Shown: positions 1 to 8,919, counted from the stretch's first letter. The stretch: 45,568 bases of DNA from an uncultured Ruminococcus sp. (GCA_902787365.1 CADAGC010000002.1:1-45568), one strand, 5' to 3'. The notes: generated by a model not told the origin, from the sequence alone. Numbers and translations are program-made.

Positions 1-157
1 GCATAATAGTATTGTCATCATATCACTTTTACTATTTTATACTGTTTCCGCCGATTTTGCAAGTTATTTTTTCAAATCCTGCAAAAAATCAGAATTTTGC
101 ACATACACACACGCAAAAACGCCCCCAAAATAGTGATAATGATACGCTGTTCAAGAA

Positions 158-556
158 TTATTCACGCACAAATAATTCACTCTCGCCGCTTTCCCATATT
201 ATTTCGAGCCTTTCCTCCCCCTCATAGCGTGTGTAGATAAGCCTTGCCCCCTCGCACCTATAGGAAAAATCAAGCTCCGCCTCGTATTCAATCTCGCCCT
301 TATCAAGCAGCCTGTCCTCTGCACTATATATGCATAAAACGGCAGCCTCTGCCGCACCGCTGCGGTAAAGTTCTGCCGTTTTTCCGTCCGTTTTTATTAT
401 GGTGTCCTGTGATACCCACGTTCCCCGCAGCAGTACGCCGCTTTGCGTCAAGTGCCGGTAAAGGCTCACAGCCCCCGCCGTCATCAGCATAGCTATCATA
501 GCGCCCGTGATAATAAGCGCCGCTGCGTATTTTTTCTCTCCTGCCTTAAGGGTCAG
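158..556 (-). CDS. Small membrane-anchored hypothetical protein, probable CTG start
   Basis: Family not recognised. The first ATG in frame is at 499, but it cuts a hydrophobic helix in half. Reading upstream, the frame stays open to a CTG at 556-554 that overlaps the mtaD stop as CTGA, with GAGGTGA a few bases before it. From there the protein (132 aa) starts with a Lys-rich stretch (LKAGEKK) followed by one membrane segment at about residues 9-32, then a roughly 100-residue soluble, charged, beta-rich tail. This gives a normal N-in, C-out anchor. Overlap with mtaD implies translational coupling. The CTG start is inferred; ATG 499 (113 aa) is the conservative alternative. Function unknown. 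Confidence 0.6.
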   Translation of the reverse strand: MTLKAGEKKYAAALIITGAMIAMLMTAGAVSLYRHLTQSGVLLRGTWVSQDTIIKTDGKTAELYRSGAAEAAVLCIYSAEDRLLDKGEIEYEAELDFSYRCEGARLIYTRYEGEERLEIIWESGESELFVRE

Positions 557-1845
557 GGGTTCACCTCATTCTGTATGCGCTGCGCCCTTTCCTGTGCGCC
601 TGCATATATTTCCTGCACATCAAGCCCTGTAAACTGCCCGTCCTCATACAGCACCTTTCCTGCGCACATCGTAAGCTTTACATTGGTCTTGCTGCCGCTG
701 TAAACTATGTTCTTAGAGAGATTGTTTATCGGCTGCATATTCGGCTGTGAAAGGTCTATCATTATAAGGTCTGCCTGCTTGCCAGCTTCAAGCGTGTCGC
801 AGCCCCAAAGCCCCATAGCCCTCGCACCACCGACTGTTGCTGCATAGAGCACAGAGTTCGCATCGCAGGCCGCAGCGTCGTTCTCTTTGAGCTTTGAAAG
901 CACCGTCATAAGATACATCTCTCTGAACATATCAAGAGCGTTGTTGCTCGCAGGGCCGTCTGTGCCCAGCGCAAGTCCTACTCCCTTTTCCTGCATTTTT
1001 CTTATGTCTGCGATACCGCTTGCAAGCTTTGAGTTAGAGCCGGGGTTGTGTACTGCCCATACGCCACGCTTTTTGAATATGTCCATATCATTGTCGCTCA
1101 TGTGAACGCAGTGGAAGCCCGCACCGCCGTAGTTATAGATGCCAAGGCTCTCAAACAGCTCTGTCGGCGTCTTGCCGTATTTCTCTATGCATTCCTTGAC
1201 TTCCTTTGCTGTCTCGCTGTTGTGGGTCGAAACGGGTGCCTTGTATTTCTCTGCAAGCGCTGCTATGCGCTCAAGCAGCTTTATGTCGCAGGTGTATTCT
1301 GCATGGAAACCCAGCCTGAACGATATCAGCGGGTCAATGCCGTTGTATTTGAGGTAATTCCCCTCCAGCCTTTCGATATTTGATTCATCGCCCGAAACCG
1401 CACCGCATAATACCGAGCGGAAGCCCATTTCCGTGCAGGCCTTTACATAATCATCAAGCTCAAAATACATATCAAAGCTCGCCGTAATGCCGCTTGTTAA
1501 GTATTCAAGATTTGCAAGCTTTGCAAAGTAGTAAACGTCCTCCCCCGTGAGCTTTGCTTCAAGCGGGAATACCTTGTTGAAAAGCCATTCCTGCAACGGC
1601 AGATCATCAGCATATGAGCGTAAAAAGGTCATAGCCGAGTGGGTGTGCGCATTCTTGAATGAGGGCATGATGAGGTTGCCCTTGGCGTCAATTTCCCTCT
1701 CAAACTGCGCTGCTTTGAGCTGTTCGTCAGTCGGTTCGCCCACAAGGAAAACCTTGTCCTCCTGCGTCCATACCTCGCCCTGTGTCACCTCAAACGGCTT
1801 ATCTCCCGCCATTGTCATTATCCGTGCGTTCTTGAATCTTATCAT
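553..1845 (-). CDS. mtaD: 5-methylthioadenosine/S-adenosylhomocysteine deaminase
   Basis: A cytosolic amidohydrolase of the MtaD/TrzN type, 430 aa, full length. Family members deaminate methylthioadenosine or S-adenosylhomocysteine to the inosine form, in SAM by-product salvage. Metal and active-site signatures are visible in order: HTH (H67, H69) in the NAHTHSAM motif, GFH (H181), H208 with E211 in STHNSE, HCVH around H245-H248, HNPGSN around H266, and TDGPASNN with D296. The start ATG at 1845 has AAAGGA about 8 nt upstream. The stop overlaps the next small membrane-protein gene. No salvage partner is adjacent, so the exact substrate (SAH, MTA or another adenosine derivative) cannot be told from context. 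Confidence 0.88.
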   Translation of the reverse strand: MIRFKNARIMTMAGDKPFEVTQGEVWTQEDKVFLVGEPTDEQLKAAQFEREIDAKGNLIMPSFKNAHTHSAMTFLRSYADDLPLQEWLFNKVFPLEAKLTGEDVYYFAKLANLEYLTSGITASFDMYFELDDYVKACTEMGFRSVLCGAVSGDESNIERLEGNYLKYNGIDPLISFRLGFHAEYTCDIKLLERIAALAEKYKAPVSTHNSETAKEVKECIEKYGKTPTELFESLGIYNYGGAGFHCVHMSDNDMDIFKKRGVWAVHNPGSNSKLASGIADIRKMQEKGVGLALGTDGPASNNALDMFREMYLMTVLSKLKENDAAACDANSVLYAATVGGARAMGLWGCDTLEAGKQADLIMIDLSQPNMQPINNLSKNIVYSGSKTNVKLTMCAGKVLYEDGQFTGLDVQEIYAGAQERAQRIQNEVNP

Positions 1846-1868
1846 AATATTTGTCCTTTCTATCTAAA

Positions 1869-2000
1869 TCAATGCACAATGCACAATGTACAATTCACAA
1901 TTGAGGTGCGCCCTGCGGGCGTATTTAAATGCGGCTGCGCCGCTGAATTATCAATCTGCATTTGTGCGATAGTGCAAACAGGCTGTGCATTGTGCATTGA
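1869..2000. repeat. MITE-like 132-bp element with perfect 17-bp terminal inverted repeats
   Basis: The left end TCAATGCACAATGCACA (1869-1885) is the exact reverse complement of the right end at 1984-2000. Between them lie GC-rich mini-hairpins (for example around GCGCCCTGCGGGCG and GCGGCTGCGCCGC). It contains no ORF of note and butts directly against the stop codon of the GGDEF gene. Related end sequences recur elsewhere in the window. Mobility is inferred from structure only; no clear target-site duplication is visible. Confidence 0.7.
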
Positions 2001-2001
2001 A

Positions 2002-3111
2002 TCAGTCACTAAACTCCACCCTGTTCTTGCCGGCGTTCTTGCCCTTGTAGAGCCTGCCGTCGGCACGGCCTATGACTCTTTCAACATTGTCGCCCGGCCG
2101 CCCCTCGCATATGCCTATGGTAACAGTCACCGATATAGTGCCGTCTTCCGAGGTGAAGCTCAGCTCGCTCACACTCTTTATCATCTGCTCGGCTGTTGCC
2201 ACGCCCTGCTGTAAGCCCGTTTCAGGCAGTACGAAAAGGAACTCCTCGCCGCCCCACCTTGAAGCGTAGCCGCCCTCGGGCAGCGTGTCCTTTATAACGC
2301 CTGCTACCGCTTCAAGCACATGGTCGCCCATGTCATGCCCGAAGTTGTCGTTAACTCTCTTGAAGTCGTCAAGGTCTGCTATGCCGACTACGTAGCCCTT
2401 GCCGGTTTCGTCGCAAAGCGCCGCAGTTTCGGCAAGCTTTCTGCCTACTGCACGGCGGTTGTCAAGCTTGGTCAGCGGGTCGGTGGAAGCCATTACCCGA
2501 AGCTGTTCGTTCTGCACTCTCAGCTTGCAGCCCGTGTAGCGGTTTATCACCGTGTAAATGGTGGCAACATACATCAGAACGAACGCCCCGACAAGTATGT
2601 TTATAACATAGAATACCATCGGGTAAGCCGTGTCGCTTATGTTGTAAAGCTCACGCCCCGGCTCGAGATATGTAAACCTCAAAAGCCCGTAAAGCGGAAC
2701 GGTAACAAACATCACCACAAAGGGCGCATATCTGTTTTTGTTGGGCATCAAAAACGCAAGGGGTATTATCATCAGCAGAAACATTATAAAATCCGCCTGC
2801 GCCCCCACGCATACAGTCGCCGCCGCTGCGTGTATAACTATCTCGGCAAGTGATGCATATACAAGGTAAGTCTTTTCCTTAACACGGCTCACAGCAACTA
2901 TCGTGCCCGCATAAAAGGTCACGCTGAATATGTTGAATACCACCATAGCCGTTACCCCTGCCGCCGCAAAAATGGCAAGGTATAAAGCGTGCGCCGCAAG
3001 GCAGGCCACAAGCGTCAGGAAATACCCCATAAACTCCACTTTCGGGGAAACGAACTTGTCTATTTTAGCTATGTAATCAAGGTCTTTCTGGTAGTTCTGT
3101 TTTGCGGGCAT
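2002..3111 (-). CDS. Membrane diguanylate cyclase (GGDEF)
   Basis: 369 aa. Residues about 25-190 form five or six hydrophobic segments, with no recognised extracellular sensor domain. A GGDEF domain follows at about 205-365 with an intact GGEEF motif (287-291), metal-binding D246 in ADLDDF, and the KLDNRR entry motif. It should make c-di-GMP from two GTP on the inner face of the membrane. The RxxD inhibitory site is absent five residues before GGEEF (PEGG there instead), so product inhibition is not expected by the usual route. The ATG at 3111 follows GAGGAAAG at a rather long spacing. It is expressed from a promoter divergent to the esterase gene. Signal sensed unknown. Confidence 0.9.
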   Translation of the reverse strand: MPAKQNYQKDLDYIAKIDKFVSPKVEFMGYFLTLVACLAAHALYLAIFAAAGVTAMVVFNIFSVTFYAGTIVAVSRVKEKTYLVYASLAEIVIHAAAATVCVGAQADFIMFLLMIIPLAFLMPNKNRYAPFVVMFVTVPLYGLLRFTYLEPGRELYNISDTAYPMVFYVINILVGAFVLMYVATIYTVINRYTGCKLRVQNEQLRVMASTDPLTKLDNRRAVGRKLAETAALCDETGKGYVVGIADLDDFKRVNDNFGHDMGDHVLEAVAGVIKDTLPEGGYASRWGGEEFLFVLPETGLQQGVATAEQMIKSVSELSFTSEDGTISVTVTIGICEGRPGDNVERVIGRADGRLYKGKNAGKNRVEFSD

Positions 3112-3174
3112 ATCATCACTTCGCTTTCCTCAGCCTTAATCGGCAGTTTTTGTGTTCACGAGTCACCTTATTAA

Positions 3175-3204
3175 TATTTTATAATAATTCGCCCTTTTTG
3201 TCAA
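3175..3204 (-). promoter_or_regulatory. Promoter of the GGDEF gene, divergent
   Basis: On the minus strand TTGACA (3204-3199), 18-nt spacer, TAAAAT (3180-3175). Its -35 lies back-to-back with the plus-strand promoter at 3206, so the two promoters share an upstream edge. Confidence 0.6.
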
Positions 3205-3205
3205 G

Positions 3206-3234
3206 TTGATTTGTTCATATTTTAATGATATAAT
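3206..3234 (+). promoter_or_regulatory. Promoter of the SGNH esterase gene
   Basis: TTGATT (3206-3211), 17-nt spacer, TATAAT (3229-3234). The start codon is about 200 nt downstream, so the transcript would carry a long leader containing the hairpin-rich repeat at 3260-3400. Confidence 0.7.
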
Positions 3235-3259
3235 CGGTGTATATGTCAATATATTAAAA

Positions 3260-3400
3260 TAATGCATAATTAAGGTTTCGCCCTTGCGGGCGAAGATATG
3301 GCCATTCGGCCTTTTGTTCTCACAAAGCTGCCATATTAAGCCCGAATGGGCATCTGTGCGGCTCTGCCGCACTCCTCACCTGTTACCTGTCATCTAAATC
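3260..3400. repeat. Dispersed intergenic repeat with serial mini-hairpins
   Basis: Begins AATGCATAATTAAGG, the same core seen inverted at 10130 and 11975, and continues with short GC stems: TTCGCCC/GGGCGAA, GGCC/GGCC, GCCC/GGGC and GTGCGGC/GCCGCAC. It lies in the leader of the esterase gene. No protein is encoded. Confidence 0.55.
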
Positions 3401-3443
3401 AAACATTCAAAAAACTATCAAATTATGAAAGGAAGCACCTATT

Positions 3444-4760
3444 ATGAAATTAACACGTCTCTTCCCCGCCCTTGCTGCGGCAGTAGTGGCGGCGGGCTGC
3501 CTTGCAGCACCCGTTTGCGCAGAGGATACGCTCAACCAGTTCAAGCCCGAGAGCCGGTATGTCAAGTACCTCGGCAGAAGCGTTTATCAGGACGACGAGC
3601 TGTGGTTCGGCCTTACCGATTCGGGAGTGTCTTTCGACTTCACCGGTAAGCACGTCGAGATGAATCTTATGGGCGACAGCGCCGCATTCGGCGAGCAGAA
3701 CGGCGCCCGTATAAAGGTATATGCCGACGATAAGGTGGTCTATGACAAGTGCCTTACCGACTCGCCCTTTGAGACTATCAAGTTCGATTTTGACGAAAGC
3801 GGCGAGCATACGGTAAAGCTCCTTAAAGCCTCCGAGTGCGCAAATAACACCGTTCAGCTTGAAAACATCTTCGTTGACGGCGACAGCATAAAGCCCTCGG
3901 CAAACGGCTCGCATACTATCGAGTTCGTGGGCGACTCTATCACCTGCGGCTACGGCGTTGACGGCAAAGACCAGAACGAGCACTTTCTCACCTCCACAGA
4001 GGACGGCACAAAGACCTACGCCTATAAAACAGCCGAGCACTTCAAGGCAGATATAAGCTGCGTTTCCTTCAGCGGCTGCGGCGCTATTTCGGGCTATTCC
4101 GACAACGGCAAGCAGAACACCCAGAACCTTATGAAAGATTTCTACGAAAACACAGGCCACAGCTATTCAAACAAGGGCGGCAAGCGCCTTGACGATATCC
4201 CGTGGGATTTTAAGACAAACCCTGAACTGATAGTCATAAACTTAGGCACTAACGACAGCTCATACACCAAGGGCAAGGCCGAGCGCATCGACGAATTCAA
4301 GGCCGCCTATACCGACCTATTAAAGCAGATAAGAGCCAAGAACCCCGACAGCGAAATGCTGTGTATCTTAGGCCTTATGGGCAAAGACCTCTACCCTGCC
4401 ATAACAGAAGCAGTAGACGCCTATAAGTCAGAAACAGGTGATAATAAGATAAACTGCTGTGAGATAGACGGCATAAACTCCACCGAAGACGGCTTCGGCT
4501 CTGACTACCACCCCAAGGAAGCCTCCCACGAGCGTGCGGCGAATACTCTTATCAGTAAGATAGAAGAACTCTACGGCTGGACAGACCACGACCCCGCTAT
4601 GGAGACTCCTGCCTCGGCCGATACAGACAGCTCCGCCGAGAGTTCGTCAGATGACAGCAGTAAAAAGTCTGAAAGCCTGATGAAAAACCCCGTCGTTCCC
4701 GTTATAATGACCTGCGGTATATTTGCAGTGCTCATGTTTATCAAAAAAGCAAGAAACTAA
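3444..4760 (+). CDS. Secreted, membrane-anchored SGNH/GDSL esterase (CE2-like)
   Basis: 438 aa. A signal peptide (1-26, ending VCA-ED) is followed by a jelly-roll-like N-terminal domain (about 30-150) and an SGNH hydrolase domain (about 157-378). Catalytic motifs are FVGDSIT (S165), GTND (268-271) and DYHP (D354, H356). This two-domain order is that of carbohydrate esterase family 2, which removes acetyl groups from xylan or other sugars. A Ser/Asp-rich linker (about 390-415) leads to one C-terminal membrane helix and a short basic tail (KKARN), with no LPxTG motif, so the enzyme is probably tethered outside the cell. AAAGGAAG precedes the ATG. Followed by a terminator, so monocistronic. Acetyl-sugar substrate is inferred. 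Confidence 0.85.
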   Translation: MKLTRLFPALAAAVVAAGCLAAPVCAEDTLNQFKPESRYVKYLGRSVYQDDELWFGLTDSGVSFDFTGKHVEMNLMGDSAAFGEQNGARIKVYADDKVVYDKCLTDSPFETIKFDFDESGEHTVKLLKASECANNTVQLENIFVDGDSIKPSANGSHTIEFVGDSITCGYGVDGKDQNEHFLTSTEDGTKTYAYKTAEHFKADISCVSFSGCGAISGYSDNGKQNTQNLMKDFYENTGHSYSNKGGKRLDDIPWDFKTNPELIVINLGTNDSSYTKGKAERIDEFKAAYTDLLKQIRAKNPDSEMLCILGLMGKDLYPAITEAVDAYKSETGDNKINCCEIDGINSTEDGFGSDYHPKEASHERAANTLISKIEELYGWTDHDPAMETPASADTDSSAESSSDDSSKKSESLMKNPVVPVIMTCGIFAVLMFIKKARN

Positions 4761-4768
4761 AATTCTCC

Positions 4769-4792
4769 GCCGCCCTTTCGGGCGGCTTTTTT
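4769..4792 (+). terminator. Rho-independent terminator of the esterase gene
   Basis: Perfect stem GCCGCCC/GGGCGGC with a TTTC loop, then six T. Confidence 0.9.
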
Positions 4793-4835
4793 GATGCATA
4801 GATCCCGCCCTTAGGCGGCAGAATGGTATTTTTTT

Positions 4836-4863
4836 AAACTATTAAAAAATCTTAAAATAGTTT
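4836..4863. promoter_or_regulatory. Inverted repeat upstream of the EAL gene promoter
   Basis: AAACTATT and AATAGTTT form a perfect 8-bp dyad with a 12-nt AT-rich centre, ending 9 nt before the -35 box. It could be an operator or just an AT-rich hairpin. Confidence 0.4.
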
Positions 4864-4872
4864 CACGCCATA

Positions 4873-4901
4873 TTGACAATTTGCTCAAAAAATGATATAA
4901 T
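4873..4901 (+). promoter_or_regulatory. Consensus promoter of the EAL/beta-helix operon
   Basis: TTGACA (4873-4878), 17-nt spacer, TATAAT (4896-4901): a full match to the housekeeping sigma consensus, about 75 nt before the start codon. Confidence 0.9.
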
Positions 4902-4975
4902 GAGAATGAAAAATTATGCAAAATACTTTGTTATAGTCTTAACACACTACTAAACGGCTAAAAGAGGGAAAGCTT

Positions 4976-7558
4976 ATGTTTGGAAAAGATGCTATACTTT
5001 GGAAAAAATACTTCGGCCTTGCGTGGAACGAGATGTCAGAGCTTGCCCCTGATGTGGGCAGGTATGCGCTGTTTGCGGATTCAAAGAGCTATGAGCTCGA
5101 CGCCAATGCAAAAAGGCTCACAGGCTTTGAGGGCGAGCCCTCGTATGACCTTGTGCTGTCTCTGCTAAAGCGCCTTAAAAGCGATAATTCCGCCCACGTT
5201 GCGGTCAAGGAGCTGTTTGCCGACAGCGCCACGGCTATAGGCTATATCTATGAGAAAAAAGACCTGTCTGCGGCCAATACCCTGTCTTTGTGTACTGTAA
5301 ACCGCCTTATCACGGCTATGTCGCAGTCGCAGTCACGCTCTCTGCTCGCCCTTATCCAGCTTGAAGAGAAAACGGGCAGGCACGGCCTTTCGGATATGCA
5401 CGTCTATGAGATACTCACCGTTATTATGGAAACGGTATCAAAAGACGCTCTGATATGCAATCTCGGGCAGGGCAAGCTTTGGCTCTATATCCCTGATTTT
5501 TCGGGCGATGATGTGCTCTATCTCACAGATGTCAAGAAAAAGGTAGAATCCTACTCCCTCACCTCTCTCGGCAAGGAGGGCGGCGGCAAGGTAACATTTA
5601 CCGCAGGTTGTGCGGCTACCCTTTCCTCGCCCGTTCAGAGAATGAACACCGCAAAATTCACCCTCTTTGAAGCAGAAGCAAGGGGCTTCGGCACTATCCT
5701 TGCATATTCTGTTGACAGGTATGAGGATAAGAAGAACGAGTTCGCACGAATAGAGCAGTTCTCGTCACTTCTTGACCGGAATCTCTTCCGCTACCACTTC
5801 CAGCCGATAATCTCGGCGCATACAGGCGAGATAGTGGCCTATGAGCTGCTTATGCGCTCGGGCGGCGGCATTGAGATGTACCCCCTCGAGATACTTGACT
5901 ACGCAAAGAAGTACGACAGACTCTACGACATAGAAAAGGCCACCTTCTTCAACGGCCTTCATGTCATCAGCGAGAACCAGCAGCAGTTCTCGTCAAAGAA
6001 GCTTTTCATAAACTCTATCTCCGACCATATCCTCAATAAGGAGGACTGGGACAGGCTGCTTTCCGACTACGGCGAGCTGCTTGAAAAGGTGGTAATAGAG
6101 CTTACCGAGCAGTCTGAGATAACAGACGAGCAGCTCGAAACTGTGAAAAACCGCATAGCCTACTCGAATATGGAGCTTGCCATAGACGACTACGGCACGG
6201 GCTATTCAAACACCTCAAACCTTATGCGCTATAACCCCTCATACGTCAAGATAGACCGCCAGCTCATAGCTGATATTGATTCAAACCCCAAGATACAGAA
6301 ACTTGTTTCCTCTATCATTGAGTTCGTTCACGTAAACGGCTTCCAGGCGCTGGCAGAGGGCGTTGAAACTTATGAAGAGCTTAAGACCAGCATCGGCCTT
6401 GGCTGTGACCTCATACAGGGCTTCTATGTGTCAAAGCCCAAGCCGTTCATACTCTATGAGCTTTCAGAATCCATAAGAGATGAGATAGTCAAGATAAACC
6501 TTGAATTCGCATCTGATATCGAGAAGATATACCACCCCAAGAACTGCGAAACAGTTGACCTTGTAAAGATAGCCAGCGAGCATTATACTATGATATTCGT
6601 CGAGACAGAGCGTGTTATCATAGAGGGCGGCGGCAAGAATCAGGTGAATATGAATATCGTCATCAAGGACAGCCTGAAGACCAAGGTAACGCTTCGTGGC
6701 TGCCTGCTCATTACCGATAAGGATGACCCGATAATCACCCTCGGTGCAGGCAGCAAGGTCGATCTTGATATCGACGGACGCAACGAGCTGCTCTCCAAGG
6801 GCATATTCGTGCCCGGCTCGGCAGACCTTACCCTTACGGGCGAGGGTACGCTCAGAGTCAAGGCCGATGCCGCCAGCGCCTTTGCGATCGGTACTGATAT
6901 CAACACCGCCTGCGGCAATATCACATCTCTTATCGACGGCCAGCTGATAGTTGAAGCCAACGGCGATAACAGCGTCGGCATAGGCGGCGGCAGGAACGAT
7001 AACGGCAACTTCATAAAGATATTCGCAGGTCATATCAATGTCAACGCTTCGGGCGGCACCTGCGTGGGCATAGGCATACATCACGGCCCTGCAAATATCG
7101 TTATGAGCGACTGCGGCGTAGATGTGAAGATATCCTCGGCGATATGCTGCGCTATAGGTGCTCTCGAGGGCGAAGCCAACATAAGCCTTGAAAACATCTC
7201 GATAGGCAACGAGCTTTCGGGCATGAATCTCTGCGGCATAGGCTCGGGCAAGGAAGGCTCGGGCAAGGTACGCTTATCAAGCGGCAGAATGGAATGCAGT
7301 ATGTCGGGCAGAAATATCAACTGCGTAGGCACCCGTGCAGGCGATATGGATATTGACATAACCCACGCAGCTATCAAGTACTACTGTGAGGGCGGCAATA
7401 TATCGGGCATAGGCGACAGCGAGGGCGGCGGTGATGTGCATATCACCGAGAGCGAGCTGTGCATAGAGTTCCGCACGGCTGAGGGCTTCGGCCTCGGCAG
7501 CAAGACGGGCAAGCTTGATGTTATCGACTGCCGGAAGGAGATTTCTATCAATAAATAA
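4976..7558 (+). CDS. c-di-GMP phosphodiesterase (EAL) fused to a C-terminal repeat beta-helix
   Basis: 860 aa, no signal peptide or membrane helix, so cytosolic. Residues about 130-250 look like a degenerate GGDEF domain (GQGKLWLYIP replaces the signature). The EAL domain (266-500) keeps the catalytic set: E290 (YELL), N346 (FINS), E375 (IELTE), D404-D405 (IDDYGTGYS), K425 (VKID), E461/E464 (AEGVE) and Q481 (QGF), so it should hydrolyse c-di-GMP. Residues about 535-855 are Gly-rich, with an (A/V/G)IG-type motif recurring near 637, 668, 698, 726, 754, 783, 811 and 839, every 28-31 residues, like rungs of a right-handed beta-helix. Such AGIGGG repeats are normally seen in secreted proteins. AGAGGGAAAG precedes the ATG. 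Role of the C-terminal part unknown. Confidence 0.88.
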   Translation: MFGKDAILWKKYFGLAWNEMSELAPDVGRYALFADSKSYELDANAKRLTGFEGEPSYDLVLSLLKRLKSDNSAHVAVKELFADSATAIGYIYEKKDLSAANTLSLCTVNRLITAMSQSQSRSLLALIQLEEKTGRHGLSDMHVYEILTVIMETVSKDALICNLGQGKLWLYIPDFSGDDVLYLTDVKKKVESYSLTSLGKEGGGKVTFTAGCAATLSSPVQRMNTAKFTLFEAEARGFGTILAYSVDRYEDKKNEFARIEQFSSLLDRNLFRYHFQPIISAHTGEIVAYELLMRSGGGIEMYPLEILDYAKKYDRLYDIEKATFFNGLHVISENQQQFSSKKLFINSISDHILNKEDWDRLLSDYGELLEKVVIELTEQSEITDEQLETVKNRIAYSNMELAIDDYGTGYSNTSNLMRYNPSYVKIDRQLIADIDSNPKIQKLVSSIIEFVHVNGFQALAEGVETYEELKTSIGLGCDLIQGFYVSKPKPFILYELSESIRDEIVKINLEFASDIEKIYHPKNCETVDLVKIASEHYTMIFVETERVIIEGGGKNQVNMNIVIKDSLKTKVTLRGCLLITDKDDPIITLGAGSKVDLDIDGRNELLSKGIFVPGSADLTLTGEGTLRVKADAASAFAIGTDINTACGNITSLIDGQLIVEANGDNSVGIGGGRNDNGNFIKIFAGHINVNASGGTCVGIGIHHGPANIVMSDCGVDVKISSAICCAIGALEGEANISLENISIGNELSGMNLCGIGSGKEGSGKVRLSSGRMECSMSGRNINCVGTRAGDMDIDITHAAIKYYCEGGNISGIGDSEGGGDVHITESELCIEFRTAEGFGLGSKTGKLDVIDCRKEISINK

Positions 7559-7591
7559 CGCATACAGCCAAATAACTAAGAGGTGAAAACA

Positions 7592-8134
7592 TTGAAGCTC
7601 AAAAAGCGTTTTATAATCATACCTGTTATAATGTGCGCTGTTTTGGCATTGGCGCTTGCGGTGTATCTGTGCTTTTTCAGATATTGGTTTGCATCTGTTG
7701 AGGATATGAACAAGCTAAGCCGTCAAGACGATGACGATGAGCAGATATGCTGGGAATGGCTTGGCGATGACAATAAAATCATTGCCTTTTATCCCAAGAA
7801 CAAGTACGCCGATATTATACGCATCTCGCAGGAATATGACGGCTTCAGATGTGGTAAAATAGACTGGGATAATGACACCCACCGAATAAAACTCTACATT
7901 GACCCGATCGAAGAGCCTTATTCCGCTGACAATCCCACCTACTGCACCGCATACCAAAAAAATCGCAAGAAGATACTCACAGGCGAATACCGCTTTGTTT
8001 CGGAGGATAAGATGAAGCTTTATGTCGATGAGGAATATGTGGGCGACATCACCGACGGAGAAGACGTTCTGATTTTTGAAAGAACAAGCACGCCCCATTA
8101 TACCATCTTCCACAGCGAAGATAATTATGCATAA
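7592..8134 (+). CDS. Small membrane-anchored hypothetical protein
   Basis: Not recognised. About 180 aa: a Lys/Arg-rich start, one membrane helix (about residues 8-30), then a 150-residue acidic domain rich in beta-forming and aromatic residues, probably outside the cell. Two starts compete. GTG at 7583 lies inside the AGAGGTG sequence that looks like the ribosome binding site, whereas TTG at 7592 lies 6 nt behind it and is preferred here. It follows the EAL gene by about 30 nt and precedes the SDR gene by 20 nt, so it is probably in the same transcript. Confidence 0.65.
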   Translation: MKLKKRFIIIPVIMCAVLALALAVYLCFFRYWFASVEDMNKLSRQDDDDEQICWEWLGDDNKIIAFYPKNKYADIIRISQEYDGFRCGKIDWDNDTHRIKLYIDPIEEPYSADNPTYCTAYQKNRKKILTGEYRFVSEDKMKLYVDEEYVGDITDGEDVLIFERTSTPHYTIFHSEDNYA

Positions 8135-8154
8135 CCCATTGAAAAGAGGATAAA

Positions 8155-8919
8155 ATGAAACGAACAGCAATAATCACCGGTGCAAGCTCCGGTATTGGCA
8201 GACAAATGGCTATAGACCTTGACCTGCGTGGTTTTGATACCGTGCTCGTGGCAAGGCGTGGCGAGCGGCTGCAAAAGCTTGCAGAGTCGTTACGGCATAA
8301 CGCCGAGGTCTTTGAGTGCGACCTCTCAAAAGCCGAGGAGTGCCAGCGCCTTTATGACGCCTATAAGGACAGGGAGGATATCCTTGTGCTGATAAACAAC
8401 GCAGGCTTCGGGCAGGTGGGCTTTTTCGACGAAACGCCCCTTGAACGTGAGTTTGATATGATAGACGTCAATGTAAAAAGCGTGCATATGCTCACAAAGC
8501 TCTTCCTTAAGGACTTTATGGAGAGGGACAAGGGCTATATCCTGAATGTTGCATCTACGGCAGGGCTTCTGCCCGCAGGGCCTATGATGAGCACCTACTA
8601 CGCTACAAAGGCCTATGTCAAGAGCCTTACCCTCGCAATAAACGAGGAATTAAAGCAAAAAGGCAGTAAGGTCTGGGTCTGCACACTATGCCCCGGGCCG
8701 GTTGATACAGAGTTCAACGAGGTGGCTGATGCTTCGTTCTCGATATCGGGCATCTCGGCAGAATATTGTGCAAAATATGCAATAAGAAAAATGTTTGAAA
8801 GAGAGCTTGTTATCGTGCCCGGTGCGGGTATCAAGGCAGGCGTTGCGGCAAGCAGATTTCTCCCCACAAGGCTGTATCTTAAGGCCGCCAACTCTTTCCA
8901 GACAAAGAAGGTCAAATAA
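8155..8919 (+). CDS. SDR-family NAD(P)-dependent oxidoreductase
   Basis: 254 aa, a classical short-chain dehydrogenase. Residues 8-15 are TGASSGIG (cofactor loop), NNAG is at 81-84, catalytic S134 lies in NVASTAG, and Y148/K152 form the YxxxK pair; CPGPVDTEF follows the active site. R34-R35 in VARRGER after the second strand suggests NADPH preference. Substrate cannot be told; proteins of this subgroup (YqjQ/DltE-like) are often annotated only generically. AGAGGATAAA precedes the ATG. Probably the last gene of the operon starting at 4976. Confidence 0.85.
   Translation: MKRTAIITGASSGIGRQMAIDLDLRGFDTVLVARRGERLQKLAESLRHNAEVFECDLSKAEECQRLYDAYKDREDILVLINNAGFGQVGFFDETPLEREFDMIDVNVKSVHMLTKLFLKDFMERDKGYILNVASTAGLLPAGPMMSTYYATKAYVKSLTLAINEELKQKGSKVWVCTLCPGPVDTEFNEVADASFSISGISAEYCAKYAIRKMFERELVIVPGAGIKAGVAASRFLPTRLYLKAANSFQTKKVK

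Noticed and set aside
1-157. Regulatory or coding content at the window start
   Set aside because: AT-rich with no ribosome binding site, clear promoter or hairpin; the frame at 12-227 is low complexity.
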